Below, piece by piece: positions 8,339-21,688 of a stretch of DNA of 64,000 nucleotides. Origin of the DNA: Devosia riboflavina (lineage in GTDB: Bacteria; Pseudomonadota; Alphaproteobacteria; Rhizobiales; Devosiaceae). The notes under the pieces were generated by a model. The model had not been told where the DNA came from and did no database searches. It worked only from the letters and a program-made list of their open reading frames with translations. Made by a program: the position numbers and the translations under genes. The DNA lies in assembly GCF_000743575.1 (NCBI RefSeq), contig NZ_JQGC01000020.1:1-64000 (forward strand). The letters run 5' to 3'. Positions within the stretch are counted from its first letter, which is position 1; each line of letters opens with the position of its first letter.

Positions 8339-9188
8339 CAGCAGGATTGATCGTCAGATTATCGATAAGACGGGTCGAGCCGAGGTAGGCGGCTACGGCT
8401 AACAGGGCGCCGCTAGGCCCCACGGTCTCGATCTCCTCAAGACTCTCAGGGTGCCGGACTTCCCAATATTGTAGTTCGATCAGGGGCTTGGCGGCGAGGA
8501 CTGACCGACCGATAGCTGCCAGCGCAACAGCATTGCGTTCGCCGCCCGCGAAGGCTTGGCGCGCCGCCTCCAGGCTGGCAAAAATGGTCGATGCCGCCGC
8601 GCGGGCGGCAGCATCGAGATAGACATTGCGCGAACTCAGTGCCAGCCCATCCGACTCGCGTACGATGGGGCCACGAACGATTTCGATGCGCAGGTTGAGA
8701 TCGCGCACCATGCGTTCGATCACGGCACACTGCTGGGCGTCCTTCTGGCCGAACACGGCAAGATGGGGCGATACGATGTTGAACAGCTTCAGTACGATCG
8801 TGGCGACGCCGCGGAAGTGGCCGGGACGCACGGCGCCGCAAAGATGGCGCGATACGCTTTCCTCGACCACGAATGTGGAGGCTCCATCGGGACAGAGTTC
8901 GTGCACCGACGGCAGGAAGACCGCGCCCACAGCCGCCGCATCGAGCAAAGCGAGGTCGTTTTCGATGGGGCGCGGATATTTGCCTAGATCCTCGGTAGGC
9001 CCGAACTGGAGCGGATTGACGAAAATGCTGGCAATGGTCACGTCCGCCCGGTCGCGGGCTAGATGCACAAGGCTCATATGGCCGACATGCAGCGCTCCCA
9101 TGGTCGGCACGAATGCCACCCGATGGGCGGCAGGCAACTGGCCCCGCCAGGCGCGCACTTCGGCGATGGTCCGCAGGATCGTGGTCAT
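8328..9188 (-). CDS. panC: Pantothenate synthetase
   Basis: A 286-residue enzyme that joins pantoate and beta-alanine with ATP. Visible signatures are FVPTMGALHVGHMSLV with the nucleotidyltransferase HxGH motif (about residues 34-37), VNPLQFGPTEDL, GQKDAQQ and LALSSRN in the KMSKS-like position. Full length for the family. Last gene of the panB-coaX-coaBC-panC operon; its start overlaps the coaBC stop by 4 bp. Its 3' end abuts the dif-like site. Confidence 0.95.
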   Translation of the reverse strand: MTTILRTIAEVRAWRGQLPAAHRVAFVPTMGALHVGHMSLVHLARDRADVTIASIFVNPLQFGPTEDLGKYPRPIENDLALLDAAAVGAVFLPSVHELCPDGASTFVVEESVSRHLCGAVRPGHFRGVATIVLKLFNIVSPHLAVFGQKDAQQCAVIERMVRDLNLRIEIVRGPIVRESDGLALSSRNVYLDAAARAAASTIFASLEAARQAFAGGERNAVALAAIGRSVLAAKPLIELQYWEVRHPESLEEIETVGPSGALLAVAAYLGSTRLIDNLTINPAGLP

Positions 9189-10396
9189 AGGATACTGTCC
9201 CAGAGGCGGCGGGCGAGCTCCGTCTTGCTCATCACGGGTAGCGGTAGCGGCTCGCCTTTAGCGCGAAAGAGGATGCCGCCATTGGTCGTCACCGCGAAGC
9301 CAGTGGTAGTGCTTTCGCCGGTGCAGGCGACGGGATTGGCGAACAGAAAATCGAGCTTCTTGCTGTCGAGCTTGTTGCGACCATTGGCTTCGACATTGTC
9401 GGTCTCTGCCGCGAAACCGAGAAACCACTGGCCGGTCGCCGCCGCCTTCAATGCCCCCAGCACATCGATCGAGGGCACCATGTCCAGGCTCGTGGCTGCA
9501 GAAGCGCGCTTGAGCTTGCCAGCAGAGGGAGTTGCCACGCGGTAGTCGAGGACGGCCGCCGTAGCGATCACGCCATCCACTGACGGCAGAAAGCGCAATG
9601 CGGCTTCTGCCATTTCCTCGGCCGTGTGCACTTCCATCAGTGTCAGGCGGTCGGCGCTGTCCCGAGACGGCACCGGGCGGACCACGCCCTTGTCCACGCC
9701 CAGTACATAACGCACATGGGCACCGCGACGCAGCGCTTCCTCCGCCATGGCGGCGCCCATGCGGCCCGTGGAATGGTTGGTGACATAGCGCACCGCATCG
9801 ATGGGGCTGGTGGTGGGACCTGCGGTGATGAGCACGGTGAGATCGGCAAGATCGCTCGCCGGCGGAACTAGAGCCGCTTCGATTGCCGAGACAATGTCCG
9901 GCGCGGTGGCCAGCTTGCCGATGCCGACCTCACCGCAAGCCAGCGTTCCGGCCGCCGGCTCGATCACGGTCGCGCCGCGCTGCAGAAGGGTCCGCAGGTT
10001 CCCCTGCGTGGCGGGATGCTCCCACATGACGGTGTTCATAGCCGGCGCTATCAGCATGGGTGCCCTCGTTGCCAGCGCAACCGTGCCCAATAGATCGTCG
10101 GCCAAGCCAAGGGCCAGTTTGGCGAGGACATTGGCGGTTGCTGGGGCAACCACGAACACATCGGCCCAGCGCGCCAGATCGATATGTTCGGTGCCCGAAA
10201 CGTCGGCGCCGAACAGGTCGGATTTGACCGGCCGACCGCTCAGCGTTTCCAGCACCAAGGGGGTGATGAACTGCTGTGCGCTGGCCGTCAGGATGCACTG
10301 CACCTGATGGCCCTGCTTGGTCAGCGCCGAGACCACATCGGCGATCTTGTAGGCTGAGATGCTGCCGGTTACGGCAATGAGGACGTTACTTGTCAT
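9185..10396 (-). CDS. coaBC: Bifunctional CoaBC (PPC synthetase/decarboxylase)
   Basis: A 403-residue bifunctional enzyme. The N-terminal flavoprotein decarboxylase domain shows GSISAYK, the catalytic His region, PAMNTVMWEHPATQ and a Cys in LACGEVG. The C-terminal synthetase domain (from about residue 185) has the ITAGPT start, DAVRYVTNHSTG and FLGFAAETDN. It makes 4'-phosphopantetheine from phosphopantothenate and Cys. Its start overlaps the end of coaX by 11 bp. Confidence 0.95.
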   Translation of the reverse strand: MTSNVLIAVTGSISAYKIADVVSALTKQGHQVQCILTASAQQFITPLVLETLSGRPVKSDLFGADVSGTEHIDLARWADVFVVAPATANVLAKLALGLADDLLGTVALATRAPMLIAPAMNTVMWEHPATQGNLRTLLQRGATVIEPAAGTLACGEVGIGKLATAPDIVSAIEAALVPPASDLADLTVLITAGPTTSPIDAVRYVTNHSTGRMGAAMAEEALRRGAHVRYVLGVDKGVVRPVPSRDSADRLTLMEVHTAEEMAEAALRFLPSVDGVIATAAVLDYRVATPSAGKLKRASAATSLDMVPSIDVLGALKAAATGQWFLGFAAETDNVEANGRNKLDSKKLDFLFANPVACTGESTTTGFAVTTNGGILFRAKGEPLPLPVMSKTELARRLWDSIL

Positions 10397-11159
10397 TGAG
10401 CTGCCCGTAGCGGAAAAGGCCCAGAAGGGTGAGATCGGGCTCGAGGCGGAAACGCTCGGACAAACGGATTAGCCGGGAGCAGCCGCCGGTGGCGATGAGG
10501 GTAGCGACGGCAAAGCCCGCGTCGCGCAACAGCCGGTCGCTCAAGCCTTCGATCAACGCCTCGTAGCCAAGCAGGACGCCGCTCTGAAGCTGGGTCTCGG
10601 TCGTATTGCCCACGGCGTTGTCGGGCCGCACCAACTGGACTGAAAAGAGCTTGGCCGCGCGTCCCTGCAAGGCCCGCCAACTGGTTTCAAGGCCCGGAAC
10701 GATAGCGCCTCCGATATAGCCGCGCCCGGGATCGATCAGGCAAAAGGTTGTCGCCGTGCCGGCATCGACAAGCAGCAGGGGCGCCGGCGCAAGCTGCAGG
10801 GCACCCGCCACATTGCAGAGACGGTCGGCGCCCAATTGTTCAGGATGGGGAAGATCGAGTTCGAAATCGCGCGCTAATGCGGCGCTGATGGAGAGGCAGG
10901 GCAGGTCGCCGCACGCCTGGGCTACCACCCGTTCCAATGCCGGCACGACGGTAGAAAGAATGACGCGGTCGGCCAATGCCCAAACATTGCTGCTAAGGGG
11001 ATCCTGGAACAATTGCCGCAGCAGCACCCGATATTCATCCGCAGTGCAATGGGGATCGGTGCGGAAGCGCCTCTCAGCGACGTGTGCCCCATCCGCCTGA
11101 AACACGCCGGCCACGGTATGGGTATTGCCGATATCGAGCAGCAGCCAGTGTTCAGACAA
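10386..11159 (-). CDS. coaX: Type III pantothenate kinase
   Basis: A 257-residue ASKHA-fold kinase: LLLDIGNTHTVAG at the N-terminus, LGADRLCNV, LLVDAGTATTF and GGAIVPGL, and a TGGCSRL motif near the end. It phosphorylates pantothenate. I place the start at TTG (11157-11159), inside the end of panB, because GGAGGAG stands 7 bp ahead and the protein then begins at the expected point; an upstream ATG would add 31 poorly conserved residues. Overlaps both neighbours. Confidence 0.92.
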   Translation of the reverse strand: MSEHWLLLDIGNTHTVAGVFQADGAHVAERRFRTDPHCTADEYRVLLRQLFQDPLSSNVWALADRVILSTVVPALERVVAQACGDLPCLSISAALARDFELDLPHPEQLGADRLCNVAGALQLAPAPLLLVDAGTATTFCLIDPGRGYIGGAIVPGLETSWRALQGRAAKLFSVQLVRPDNAVGNTTETQLQSGVLLGYEALIEGLSDRLLRDAGFAVATLIATGGCSRLIRLSERFRLEPDLTLLGLFRYGQLNDK

Positions 11160-11958
11160 GGGGTGGCTCCTCCGCCGGACCTTTGACTTCAGCGATATAG
11201 GCGGCAACGGCCTCGCGGACAATGCTGGCGACATCGGCCTTGGGTTTGGCAAAGCTTGGCGGCGGACAGATTCCGAGGCCGATCAGGTCGTTGATCACCA
11301 ACACCTGCCCAGTGCAGTCGGGTCCCGAACCGATGCCGATCGTGGGGATATCCAGCAACCTACTGATTTCTGCGGCCAGTTCCGGCACGATGAATTCCAG
11401 TACGATGGCGAAGGCGCCTGCCTCTTGGTGAGCCTGCGCCGCCTCGATGAGCTGGCGTGCCTCGGCATCGCTCTTGCCGTGGCGGTAATAGCCGCCGAGC
11501 TGATGCACCGCCTGTGGCGTCAACCCGATATGGGCCATCACCGCAATGCCCTGCTGCACCAGCCGCGCGGTAATCGGCGCCGCCCAAGCGCCGCCTTCGA
11601 TCTTGACGGCCTGGCAGCCGGTCTCCTGCAGCACCGCAATCGCGCTGTGCAACGCCGTTTCCGGATCGGTCGCGGTACCGAACGGCAGGTCGCATACGAC
11701 CAAGGCGCGGCTGCTGCCGCGTTGCACCGCTCCGGCATGCCGGATCATGTCTGCCAGCGTCACCGGCAGCGTGGTTTCGTGTCCCAGAACGACATTGCCC
11801 AAGCTGTCGCCGACCAGCAATATGTCGATCCCCGACTGATCCAGCAGGCCCGCGGTGACATGGTCATAGGCGGTGAGCATAGCGATATTCTCGCCACGTT
11901 CTCTGAGCGCGTGAATGTCGCGTATGGTCAGGCGCCTGGTTTCGGGACGAAAGGACAT
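11152..11958 (-). CDS. panB: Ketopantoate hydroxymethyltransferase
   Basis: A 268-residue TIM-barrel enzyme making ketopantoate from 2-ketoisovalerate. Motifs: MLTAYDH, the metal site LLVGDSLGNVVLG with its Asp, VKIEGG, MAHIGLTPQ with the second site, LEFIVPELA and IGIGSGPDCTGQVLV. The inner ATG at 11956-11958 has AGGAG about 6 bp ahead and matches the family N-terminus better than the upstream ATG. First gene of the CoA operon. Confidence 0.95.
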   Translation of the reverse strand: MSFRPETRRLTIRDIHALRERGENIAMLTAYDHVTAGLLDQSGIDILLVGDSLGNVVLGHETTLPVTLADMIRHAGAVQRGSSRALVVCDLPFGTATDPETALHSAIAVLQETGCQAVKIEGGAWAAPITARLVQQGIAVMAHIGLTPQAVHQLGGYYRHGKSDAEARQLIEAAQAHQEAGAFAIVLEFIVPELAAEISRLLDIPTIGIGSGPDCTGQVLVINDLIGLGICPPPSFAKPKADVASIVREAVAAYIAEVKGPAEEPPLV

Positions 11959-12102
11959 GGATGCTCCTGGCAGGCTGGCTATTCCGATCTCCACGCAGTG
12001 GTCTATGCCGGACCGATAGCGCAGTCGCGGCGGTAGGTCACCTATGGATGGCTCTTCGTATCGCTAGACGACGTTCACCACCACCGGTGTTGCGACACGG
12101 GG

Positions 12103-12840
12103 CTAGACGCCGCGGGTATTGCCCCAGAGCAGCACATGAAGCTGCGGCAAAACCCGTGCCTCGAACCATCGGTCGTGAGTCACTTTGTTGACCAGCCAGT
12201 CCATGCGTCGCATCACCCCCGTTATGTCGATGATGACATCGTCAGTATCGGGCGATGGCGGCGTGTGGTTGCCCGGCTGAAGATAGATCGGCAGGTGCGG
12301 ATAACGCGCCGCCGCATCTTTGGCATAGGCATAGTCTTCATCGTCGAAGACCGCCAGCTTGAGCACAGTCAGTGGCCTGCCTTGCGCGGCGGCCAGACAC
12401 GCCTCGAAACGTGCCCAGTCGGTGCTCATCTGGCTCGATGGCGGCTTGGGACTTAGGACAAGAGTATCCAGCGTCGAGAACCAATCCCGCGCCACCGAAC
12501 CTTGCGTCTCCAGGGCGAAGCGATAGCCCTCTCGGTGACCAAATTCGATCAGTTCGCCCAGCGGCTGGATCGCCGGATTGCCGCCTGACAGCGACACCGT
12601 CAGGGGCTCACCGCCGGACAGGGCCCGGACCTGATCCCAAATCTGCTCCACGGTCATTGCCTGCCAGTCGCTGCGAAAGCGATTATCGACGGCATGCAGG
12701 CTGTCGCACCAGGAGCAACGATAGTCGCACCCGCCGGTCCGCACGAACACGGTCGGCAGGCCGATCAACACGCCTTCGCCCTGGATAGTCGGTCCGAAGA
12801 TCTCGCTGACGCGGATACTGGGCGGCTCCATCTGGTTCAT
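12103..12840 (-). CDS. queE: 7-carboxy-7-deazaguanine synthase QueE
   Basis: A 245-residue radical SAM enzyme. The cluster motif is CDYRCSWCD, the CX3CX2C form, near residue 40. [11 protein letters not shown] precedes it and [10 protein letters not shown] follows. It forms the deazapurine core of queuosine from carboxy-tetrahydropterin. The ATG at 12838-12840 overlaps the queD stop as ATGA, which favours it over an upstream ATG inside queD. Confidence 0.93.
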   Translation of the reverse strand: MNQMEPPSIRVSEIFGPTIQGEGVLIGLPTVFVRTGGCDYRCSWCDSLHAVDNRFRSDWQAMTVEQIWDQVRALSGGEPLTVSLSGGNPAIQPLGELIEFGHREGYRFALETQGSVARDWFSTLDTLVLSPKPPSSQMSTDWARFEACLAAAQGRPLTVLKLAVFDDEDYAYAKDAAARYPHLPIYLQPGNHTPPSPDTDDVIIDITGVMRRMDWLVNKVTHDRWFEARVLPQLHVLLWGNTRGV

Positions 12841-13196
12841 GGCCGGTACTCCGCCCATGTCTTGGCCGTTTCGCTGACACGTACCGCCGAGGCCTCCGGA
12901 AGGCGCGCCTTGCACCAGTCAAAGAAGTGTTTAGCCAGGCACTCGGCCGTTACCCGGTCATGCGCGAGAACGTCGTTGAGGTGGCGATGGTCAAATGCCT
13001 CATCGATATACTGCTTGAGCAACGACAAGTCCTGATAGTCGCGCACAAAGCCGTACTCGTTCAGCTGGTCCGCCGACAATTCCACTTCCACGATGTAGTT
13101 GTGCCCATGCAGGCGCGCACATTGGTGGTCGGACGGGAGCGACGCGAGCTGATGGGATGCCGAGAAATGAAATTCCTTGGTGATGCGAAACGTCAT
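12837..13196 (-). CDS. queD: 6-carboxytetrahydropterin synthase QueD
   Basis: A 119-residue pterin synthase-fold enzyme. The zinc His residues are visible in FHFSASHQL and LHGHNY, the catalytic Cys lies between them (HQCARLHGH), and DHRHLND supplies the Asp-His pair. It turns dihydroneopterin triphosphate into the QueE substrate. The start overlaps the queC stop by 4 bp. Confidence 0.95.
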   Translation of the reverse strand: MTFRITKEFHFSASHQLASLPSDHQCARLHGHNYIVEVELSADQLNEYGFVRDYQDLSLLKQYIDEAFDHRHLNDVLAHDRVTAECLAKHFFDWCKARLPEASAVRVSETAKTWAEYRP

Positions 13197-13891
13197 GCGC
13201 TTCTCCCCTGCACGGCGGCGTGCCAGAAGTCGGCATCGGCATAGTGTGTTGGATCCTGCAGCCGGGCGAGGTCGAAGGCTTCCCGGCGTTCAACACAGGT
13301 GCCGCATCGCCCGCAGTGCACTTCGCCCCCCTTGTAGCAGGACCAGGTCTGATCGAAGGGCGTTGCGTGCCGGGCGCCCTCGGTCACGATGTCCGCCTTG
13401 GACACATGCACAAATGGCGCGTAAAGGCGAACGTTGGCATAGCCGTCGAGCGCGCGGTTCTGCATCGCCTGAAAGGCGTCTATGAAATCAGGCCGACAAT
13501 CGGGATAGATGAAGTGATCGCCGCCATGGACGGCAACACCGACAGCCTCGGCCTGCCGCGCCGCCGCGACTCCGAAGGCTATCGCCAGCATGATGGCGTT
13601 CCGATTGGGTACCACCGTGATCCGCATCGACACTTCGGCATAGTGGCCATCGGGAACGGCGACATCGTCGGTGAGCGCGGAGCCGCTGAGTTGCCGGCCA
13701 ACGTCGCGGATGTCGATGATCTGGTGGGGGACGCCAAGCCGTTGCGCGCAGGCCGCGGCAAAACCGAGCTCCTTGTTGTGCCGCTGCCCGTAGTCGAACG
13801 AAACCAGGCCGGTGAGGGTCTGCTCGGAGGCTACCTTGTGCGCGAGCGAAACCGAGTCCAATCCGCCGGAGCAGATGACGAGAGTCTTCAT
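13193..13891 (-). CDS. queC: 7-cyano-7-deazaguanine synthase QueC
   Basis: A 232-residue ATP-dependent enzyme that makes preQ0. The PP-loop SGGLDS lies at residues about 8-13, and the C-terminal zinc site is CYKGGEVHCGRCGTC with four Cys. The ATG at 13889-13891 has AAGGA 9 bp ahead. First gene of queC-queD-queE; in the 120-bp leader I do not recognise a preQ1 riboswitch. Confidence 0.95.
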   Translation of the reverse strand: MKTLVICSGGLDSVSLAHKVASEQTLTGLVSFDYGQRHNKELGFAAACAQRLGVPHQIIDIRDVGRQLSGSALTDDVAVPDGHYAEVSMRITVVPNRNAIMLAIAFGVAAARQAEAVGVAVHGGDHFIYPDCRPDFIDAFQAMQNRALDGYANVRLYAPFVHVSKADIVTEGARHATPFDQTWSCYKGGEVHCGRCGTCVERREAFDLARLQDPTHYADADFWHAAVQGRSA

Positions 13892-14014
13892 GATGTGAAT
13901 CCTTGTTTTGACCGGGTAAGGCTGCGACCGGAGATTGCTCTGCCTTCCCACTACGCCAAATGGGGCGGTTTGTGAATGGGCCGGGCCGCGGCTGCGGCAT
14001 CGTGGCTAAAAGGC

Positions 14015-14812
14015 CTACTCAGTCCGGCGATCGGGGTTCAGCAGTCGGGCACCGGAGCCTAGGGCGTGGCTCGGCGCTGCTGCGATGGTCCGGGCGATGA
14101 AGTGCTTGGCTTGGGTGATCGAGTCGACAAGTGACCAACCCGTGGCTAGGCCAGCCGCGATCGCGGCGGAAAAGATGCACCCCCCGCCATGAAATTCGCC
14201 GACGTCCAGGCGCTCAGAGGCAAAACGTGTGACGCCACCGGCATCGACGAGCAAGTCGGTACTCTGCCTCCCCGCGCCGTGTCCCCCTTTGATCAGCACG
14301 GCCTGGGTCCCCATCGCCAGCAACGCCCTGGCCTGGGTGATCATTGCAGCCTCGTCCATGGCAATTGGGGAGCCGGTCAAAGCGGCGGCCTCGGGCAGGT
14401 TGGGCGTGAGCAGGTGCGCCCTCGGCAACAGCAGTGTGACCAACGCGTCCAGCGCCTCCTTTGGCAACAAGCGCGCGCCGCTAGTCGCGACCAACACAGG
14501 ATCAAGGACAATCCCGCTAGCGCCATGCCGAGCCAGACTTTTGGCAACCGCTGCGATGATATTGGCATTTCCGAGCATGCCGATCTTGACTGACGCTACG
14601 GGCAGATCGGCGAATACCGCCTCGATCTGGGCCGCGACCATTTCAGCGGGTATCAAGTGGACGGCGCCCACGCGCATGCTGTTCTGCGCTGTCACTGCCG
14701 TGATGGCGCTGGTCCCAAAGACGCCGAAGGCCGAAAACGTCTTGAGGTCGGCCTGAATCCCGGCGCCACCGCCAGAATCCGACCCGGCAATGGTCAACGC
14801 GACGGGAGTCAG
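14015..14812 (-). CDS. thiD: HMP(-P) kinase ThiD
   Basis: A 265-residue ribokinase-fold enzyme that phosphorylates hydroxymethylpyrimidine. Motifs: LTIAGSDSGGGAGIQADLK at the start, SVKIGMLG, VLDPVLVATSG and LTPNLPEA. The anion-hole motif reads HGGGCIFSAAIAA, where the usual form is G-T-G-C, with the catalytic Cys kept. No ATG or GTG fits the start. CTG at 14810-14812, overlapping the thiF stop and preceded by AAGGAG at 7 bp, gives the expected N-terminus. Last gene of the thi operon. Confidence 0.9.
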   Translation of the reverse strand: MTPVALTIAGSDSGGGAGIQADLKTFSAFGVFGTSAITAVTAQNSMRVGAVHLIPAEMVAAQIEAVFADLPVASVKIGMLGNANIIAAVAKSLARHGASGIVLDPVLVATSGARLLPKEALDALVTLLLPRAHLLTPNLPEAAALTGSPIAMDEAAMITQARALLAMGTQAVLIKGGHGAGRQSTDLLVDAGGVTRFASERLDVGEFHGGGCIFSAAIAAGLATGWSLVDSITQAKHFIARTIAAAPSHALGSGARLLNPDRRTE

Positions 14813-15786
14813 GACGGATCTCCTTCCAGCGCGACCAGCGCCAGATTGTGCCTGCCCATGGCCTGCAATCGCCCCGCAGCCCGGAGCGCCCGCTGCCCGC
14901 TGCGGCAGCAAAGCACGATGCGCCCGCCCGGATGAGCCGCCGCCAACGAACCGACTTCCTCCGGTGCCATACGAAGCGCCCCGGGCCGCGGTAGCACCGG
15001 GGCTTCAGCCACGCCGCGCAGGTCGATGACAATGTCTTCCGGCGCCAGGTCCGCCAGCCCGATGAACGGAGCGGTATGCTCAGGCTCCGGACAATCCGCA
15101 AAACTGAAACCGCCAAACTGCATTGTATGGCCATCGAAGCTGACCATGCGACCGAGCACGCTGGGCTTGAGGTCGAGCAGCACATGAAGCGCCAAGTGCG
15201 CTTGCAGACTACCCAGCACCGCCACGGCCGATCCCAGCACGCCAATACTGGCGCAACTGCCTGCGACTTCCGGGACATCGGGGAAAACCGCGCGGTAGCT
15301 GGGCGCACCACCGCAATACACCCCGACATAGCCGGACAAATCGACTACCGAAGCACTGATCAACGGTTTGCCAGCGGCCAGGCATTGGTCGGACAGCATA
15401 TAGGTCACCGCAAAATTGTCGGCGGCGTCGATGACGATGCTTGCCTTCTCGATCAGCGCGGTGGCATTGGCCGGCGTCAGACGCTCCCATTTGGCCGTCG
15501 CGACTATATCGGGATTGGCGCGGAGCACGGCGTCACGCGCCGCTTCCGCTTTGGGGGCATCAATGTCGCCCATGTCGTAGAGCGGCTGACGATGCAGATT
15601 GCTGATGTCGACATGGTCGTGGTCAACGATGACAATCGCGCCGACGCCGGCGCCCGCCAGTATCTGCAGGACCGACGAGCCCAGGCCCCCGGCACCCACC
15701 ACCAGCACCGTGGCGGCGGCCAGTCTGGCCTGTCCCGTTGCCCCGACCTCGGTCAGCGTCGTCTGGCGGATATAGCGATCAGTCAT
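14809..15786 (-). CDS. thiF: ThiF/MoeB adenylyltransferase with rhodanese tail
   Basis: A 325-residue E1-like enzyme. Residues 1-235 carry the nucleotide site VVGAGGLGSSVLQ, the Asp in VDHDHVDISNLHRQ and DAADNFAVTYM. Residues about 240-325 form a rhodanese domain with the active loop CCRSGQRA. In the thi operon it should adenylate the ThiS C-terminus, and the rhodanese may pass on the sulfur. It lacks the four zinc Cys usual in E. coli ThiF (the two CxxC pairs are not visible). Start at 15784-15786, just after the thiE stop. Confidence 0.85.
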   Translation of the reverse strand: MTDRYIRQTTLTEVGATGQARLAAATVLVVGAGGLGSSVLQILAGAGVGAIVIVDHDHVDISNLHRQPLYDMGDIDAPKAEAARDAVLRANPDIVATAKWERLTPANATALIEKASIVIDAADNFAVTYMLSDQCLAAGKPLISASVVDLSGYVGVYCGGAPSYRAVFPDVPEVAGSCASIGVLGSAVAVLGSLQAHLALHVLLDLKPSVLGRMVSFDGHTMQFGGFSFADCPEPEHTAPFIGLADLAPEDIVIDLRGVAEAPVLPRPGALRMAPEEVGSLAAAHPGGRIVLCCRSGQRALRAAGRLQAMGRHNLALVALEGDPS

Positions 15787-15787
15787 C

Positions 15788-16387
15788 TCAAAGCCTCGTT
15801 GCTGCCAGCCAGGCGTCGGCTTGGCGGGAAGGGTCGGGATGGCGCACGATGTCGCCCACCACCGCGACGCAATCGGCCCCGGCGACAAGACAGAGTTCGG
15901 CTCGCGCCACGGTCAGCCCGCCAATGGCCACCAGAGGGCGTGCACCCACCAGGCGCTTCCATTCTGCGATCCGCGCCAACCCCTGCGGCGCCCAGGGCAT
16001 CTGCTTGAGCTGGGTGGGATAGATGGGGCCCAGGGCCACATAGTCGGGGGCTTTGGCCAAGGCTCGGTCGAGTTCGGCATGGTCATGGGTGCTGATGCCG
16101 ATGCGCATCCCGGCCCGCCTTAGCGCGGCTATATCGGCCCCGACGAAATCCTCCTGGCCCAAATGAACGAAATCGCACCCCGCATCGAGCGCCAGTTGCC
16201 AATGATCATTGACCACCAATTGCGCACCCGCCGCCGCGCAGGCATCCCTGGCCTGCTCGATCTCGGTCCGCAGCGCGGGCTCGGGACAATCCTTGATCCG
16301 CAATTGGATCAGCCTTGCCCCCCAGGCCAGCAGCCGCTCGACCCAGTCTGCATCGGGCACTATCGGATAGAAGCGATCGAGCGTCAT
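15788..16387 (-). CDS. thiE: Thiamine phosphate synthase
   Basis: A 199-residue TIM-barrel enzyme that couples HMP-PP and thiazole phosphate. Motifs: [57 protein letters not shown] and AIGGLTVA. The family usually has a longer Gly-rich phosphate loop, but core residues are present. Its start overlaps the thiG stop as ATGA. Confidence 0.93.
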   Translation of the reverse strand: MTLDRFYPIVPDADWVERLLAWGARLIQLRIKDCPEPALRTEIEQARDACAAAGAQLVVNDHWQLALDAGCDFVHLGQEDFVGADIAALRRAGMRIGISTHDHAELDRALAKAPDYVALGPIYPTQLKQMPWAPQGLARIAEWKRLVGARPLVAIGGLTVARAELCLVAGADCVAVVGDIVRHPDPSRQADAWLAATRL

Positions 16388-17154
16388 GTCAGCTGCGCCT
16401 TGCCCACAACCGGGGTCGAGGGCGCCGCCATGTCGCGCGGCTCCATGGGCGAAGCGGCATGGGCCATGCGCCCCGCTTCGACGGCCAGGGCGAACGCTTC
16501 CGCCATGCGCACCGGGTCGCCCGCCTCAGCGACGGCGGTGTTGAGCAGCACCGCGTCATAGCCCAATTCCATTGCCGCCGCCGCATGCGAGGGCAAGCCG
16601 AGGCCGGCATCGATCACCAGGGGTACATCGGGGAAATGGGCCCGCATGGCGCGAAGTCCAAAGAGGTTGTTGAGCCCGCGCGCCGATCCAATCGGGGCGC
16701 CCCAGGGCATCAGTACCCGGCAGCCGGCCTCGAGCAGCCGTTCGGCCACCACCAGATCTTCGGTGGTGTAGGGAAAAATGTCGAACCCGTCCTCGGCCAG
16801 GATCCGAGCGGCCTCCACCAGCCCGAACACGTCGGGCTGCAGCGTATCGGCCTCTCCGATCACTTCGAGCTTGATCCAGGTCGTGCCGAACAGTTCGCGT
16901 GCCATATGGGCGGTGCTCACCGCCTCCTTGACCGAGTGGCAGCCGGCAGTATTGGGCAGGATGCGGACGCCCAACTCGCGAATGAACGACCAGAACGCCT
17001 GACCGGCGCGCTGTTCGCCCCCTTCGCGCCGCAGCGAGACGGTGACGATTTCGGCGCGAGAAGCGCGGATCGCCGCCTCGAGGATTTTGGGCGAGGGATA
17101 GCGGGCTGTGCCCAGCAGCAGCCGGGAGGAAAGCTCGACGCCATAAAAGTCCAT
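16384..17154 (-). CDS. thiG: Thiazole synthase ThiG
   Basis: A 256-residue TIM-barrel enzyme that forms the thiazole ring from DXP, dehydroglycine and ThiS thiocarboxylate. Motifs: [10 protein letters not shown], the Lys in [20 protein letters not shown] and [28 protein letters not shown] (the last quoted as its two halves, [10 protein letters not shown] and GYDAVLLN). Lies 3 bp after thiS and overlaps thiE. Confidence 0.95.
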   Translation of the reverse strand: MDFYGVELSSRLLLGTARYPSPKILEAAIRASRAEIVTVSLRREGGEQRAGQAFWSFIRELGVRILPNTAGCHSVKEAVSTAHMARELFGTTWIKLEVIGEADTLQPDVFGLVEAARILAEDGFDIFPYTTEDLVVAERLLEAGCRVLMPWGAPIGSARGLNNLFGLRAMRAHFPDVPLVIDAGLGLPSHAAAAMELGYDAVLLNTAVAEAGDPVRMAEAFALAVEAGRMAHAASPMEPRDMAAPSTPVVGKAQLT

Positions 17155-17157
17155 TCC

Positions 17158-17338
17158 TCAGCCTCCCTGCATAGGGGCGAGCACTTCTAGATGGTCGCCA
17201 TCGGCAAGGGGCGTGGTCGCCCGTTGCGCCGTGGGCACGAACCGCCCGTTGACGGCGGTGGCCACGATGGCGCCCTTGTAGCCCAGCGCTTCGAGCGCTT
17301 GGTCAAGGCGGTTCGCCTCCAGCCTGTGCTCGGTTCCG

Positions 17339-17355
<17 letters not shown>
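17158..17355 (-). CDS. thiS: Sulfur carrier protein ThiS
   Basis: A 65-residue ubiquitin-fold carrier ending in the required Gly-Gly (PMQGG). The start MRILLNGTEH at 17353-17355 overlaps the thiO stop by 17 bp; a longer in-frame start would add ten residues that do not fit the family. Between thiO and thiG, as in many proteobacterial thi operons. Confidence 0.93.
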
Positions 17356-20337
<2,982 letters not shown>

Positions 20338-20421
20338 GCGAGAAAACGCCATCGACCTGCCAATGTCAAGCCGTCACCGGCAGCCTTGCCACATGGCCCC
20401 CCGAGGGCTACACGACCTGGA

Positions 20422-20573
20422 TCTGGTGCCTGCTGCGGCGGGAGAATCGGGAACGCGGTTGTAATCCGCGACGCGCCCAGCGCTGTGCGGGGGACCTTGC
20501 GAGCATATGCCACTGGCCGCGGCCGGGAAGGCGCCCGCCGGGATTGATCCCAAGTCAGAAGACCGGCCAGGTG
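20422..20573 (+). ncRNA. Cobalamin riboswitch
   Basis: The bluB leader shows the B12 element layout: GGTGCC near the 5' end, GGGAACGCGG then TTGTAATCCGCGACGCGCCC, a middle GCATATGCCACTGGCC, and the 3' B12-box-like GATCCCAAGTCAGAAGACC. It ends about 57 bp before the bluB start and should repress bluB when cobalamin is abundant. It lies back to back with the TPP riboswitch of thiC, separated by about 85 bp. Confidence 0.9.
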
Positions 20574-20581
20574 ATCGTTGA

Positions 20582-21361
<780 letters not shown>

Positions 21362-21381
21362 GACCTTCGCACTAGGTCGGC

Positions 21382-21403
21382 GGCCCGAGGCTTGCGTCGG
21401 GCC
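21382..21403 (+). terminator. Possible terminator after bluB
   Basis: A 7-bp perfect stem GGCCCGA / TCGGGCC with an 8-base loop, 20 bp after the bluB stop and before the FMN element. There is no T run, so factor-independent termination is uncertain. Confidence 0.4.
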
Positions 21404-21448
21404 GAGCCGCGGCCTATATGCACCCGGTCGGCCCTTGGGGTCGACAGA

Positions 21449-21592
21449 CGTTCTCAGGGCGGGGTGCAATTCCCCACCGGCGGTGTTTGCGTTTCGGCGC
21501 ATCAGCCCGCGAGCGCTTGCCTCAAACGAGGCAAGGTCAGCAGACTCGGTTAAACTCCGGGGCCGACGGTATAGTCCGGATGGAAGAGAACA
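21449..21592 (+). ncRNA. FMN riboswitch (RFN element)
   Basis: Canonical RFN signals in order: TTCTCAGGGCGGGGTGCAAT, CCCCACCGGCGGT, a variable arm including AAACGAGGCAAGGTCAGCAG, AACTCCGGGGCCGACGGT and ATAGTCCGGATG with AGAGAA. It lies about 97 bp before the ribD start and should switch off the rib operon when FMN is plentiful. Confidence 0.96.
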
Positions 21593-21688
21593 GATGATCG
21601 GGTGACCCTGTTTCCGCATTCCGGGAACGGGTGCACGTGGTCATTGGGCCCTGAGCTGCGTCTTGGTTTGGCAAGACGACGGACAGGC

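Noticed and set aside
13892..14014. Possible preQ1 riboswitch before queC
   Set aside because: The leader has C/G-rich stretches and a CACAAACC-like run, but I could not fit a preQ1 class I, II or III core.
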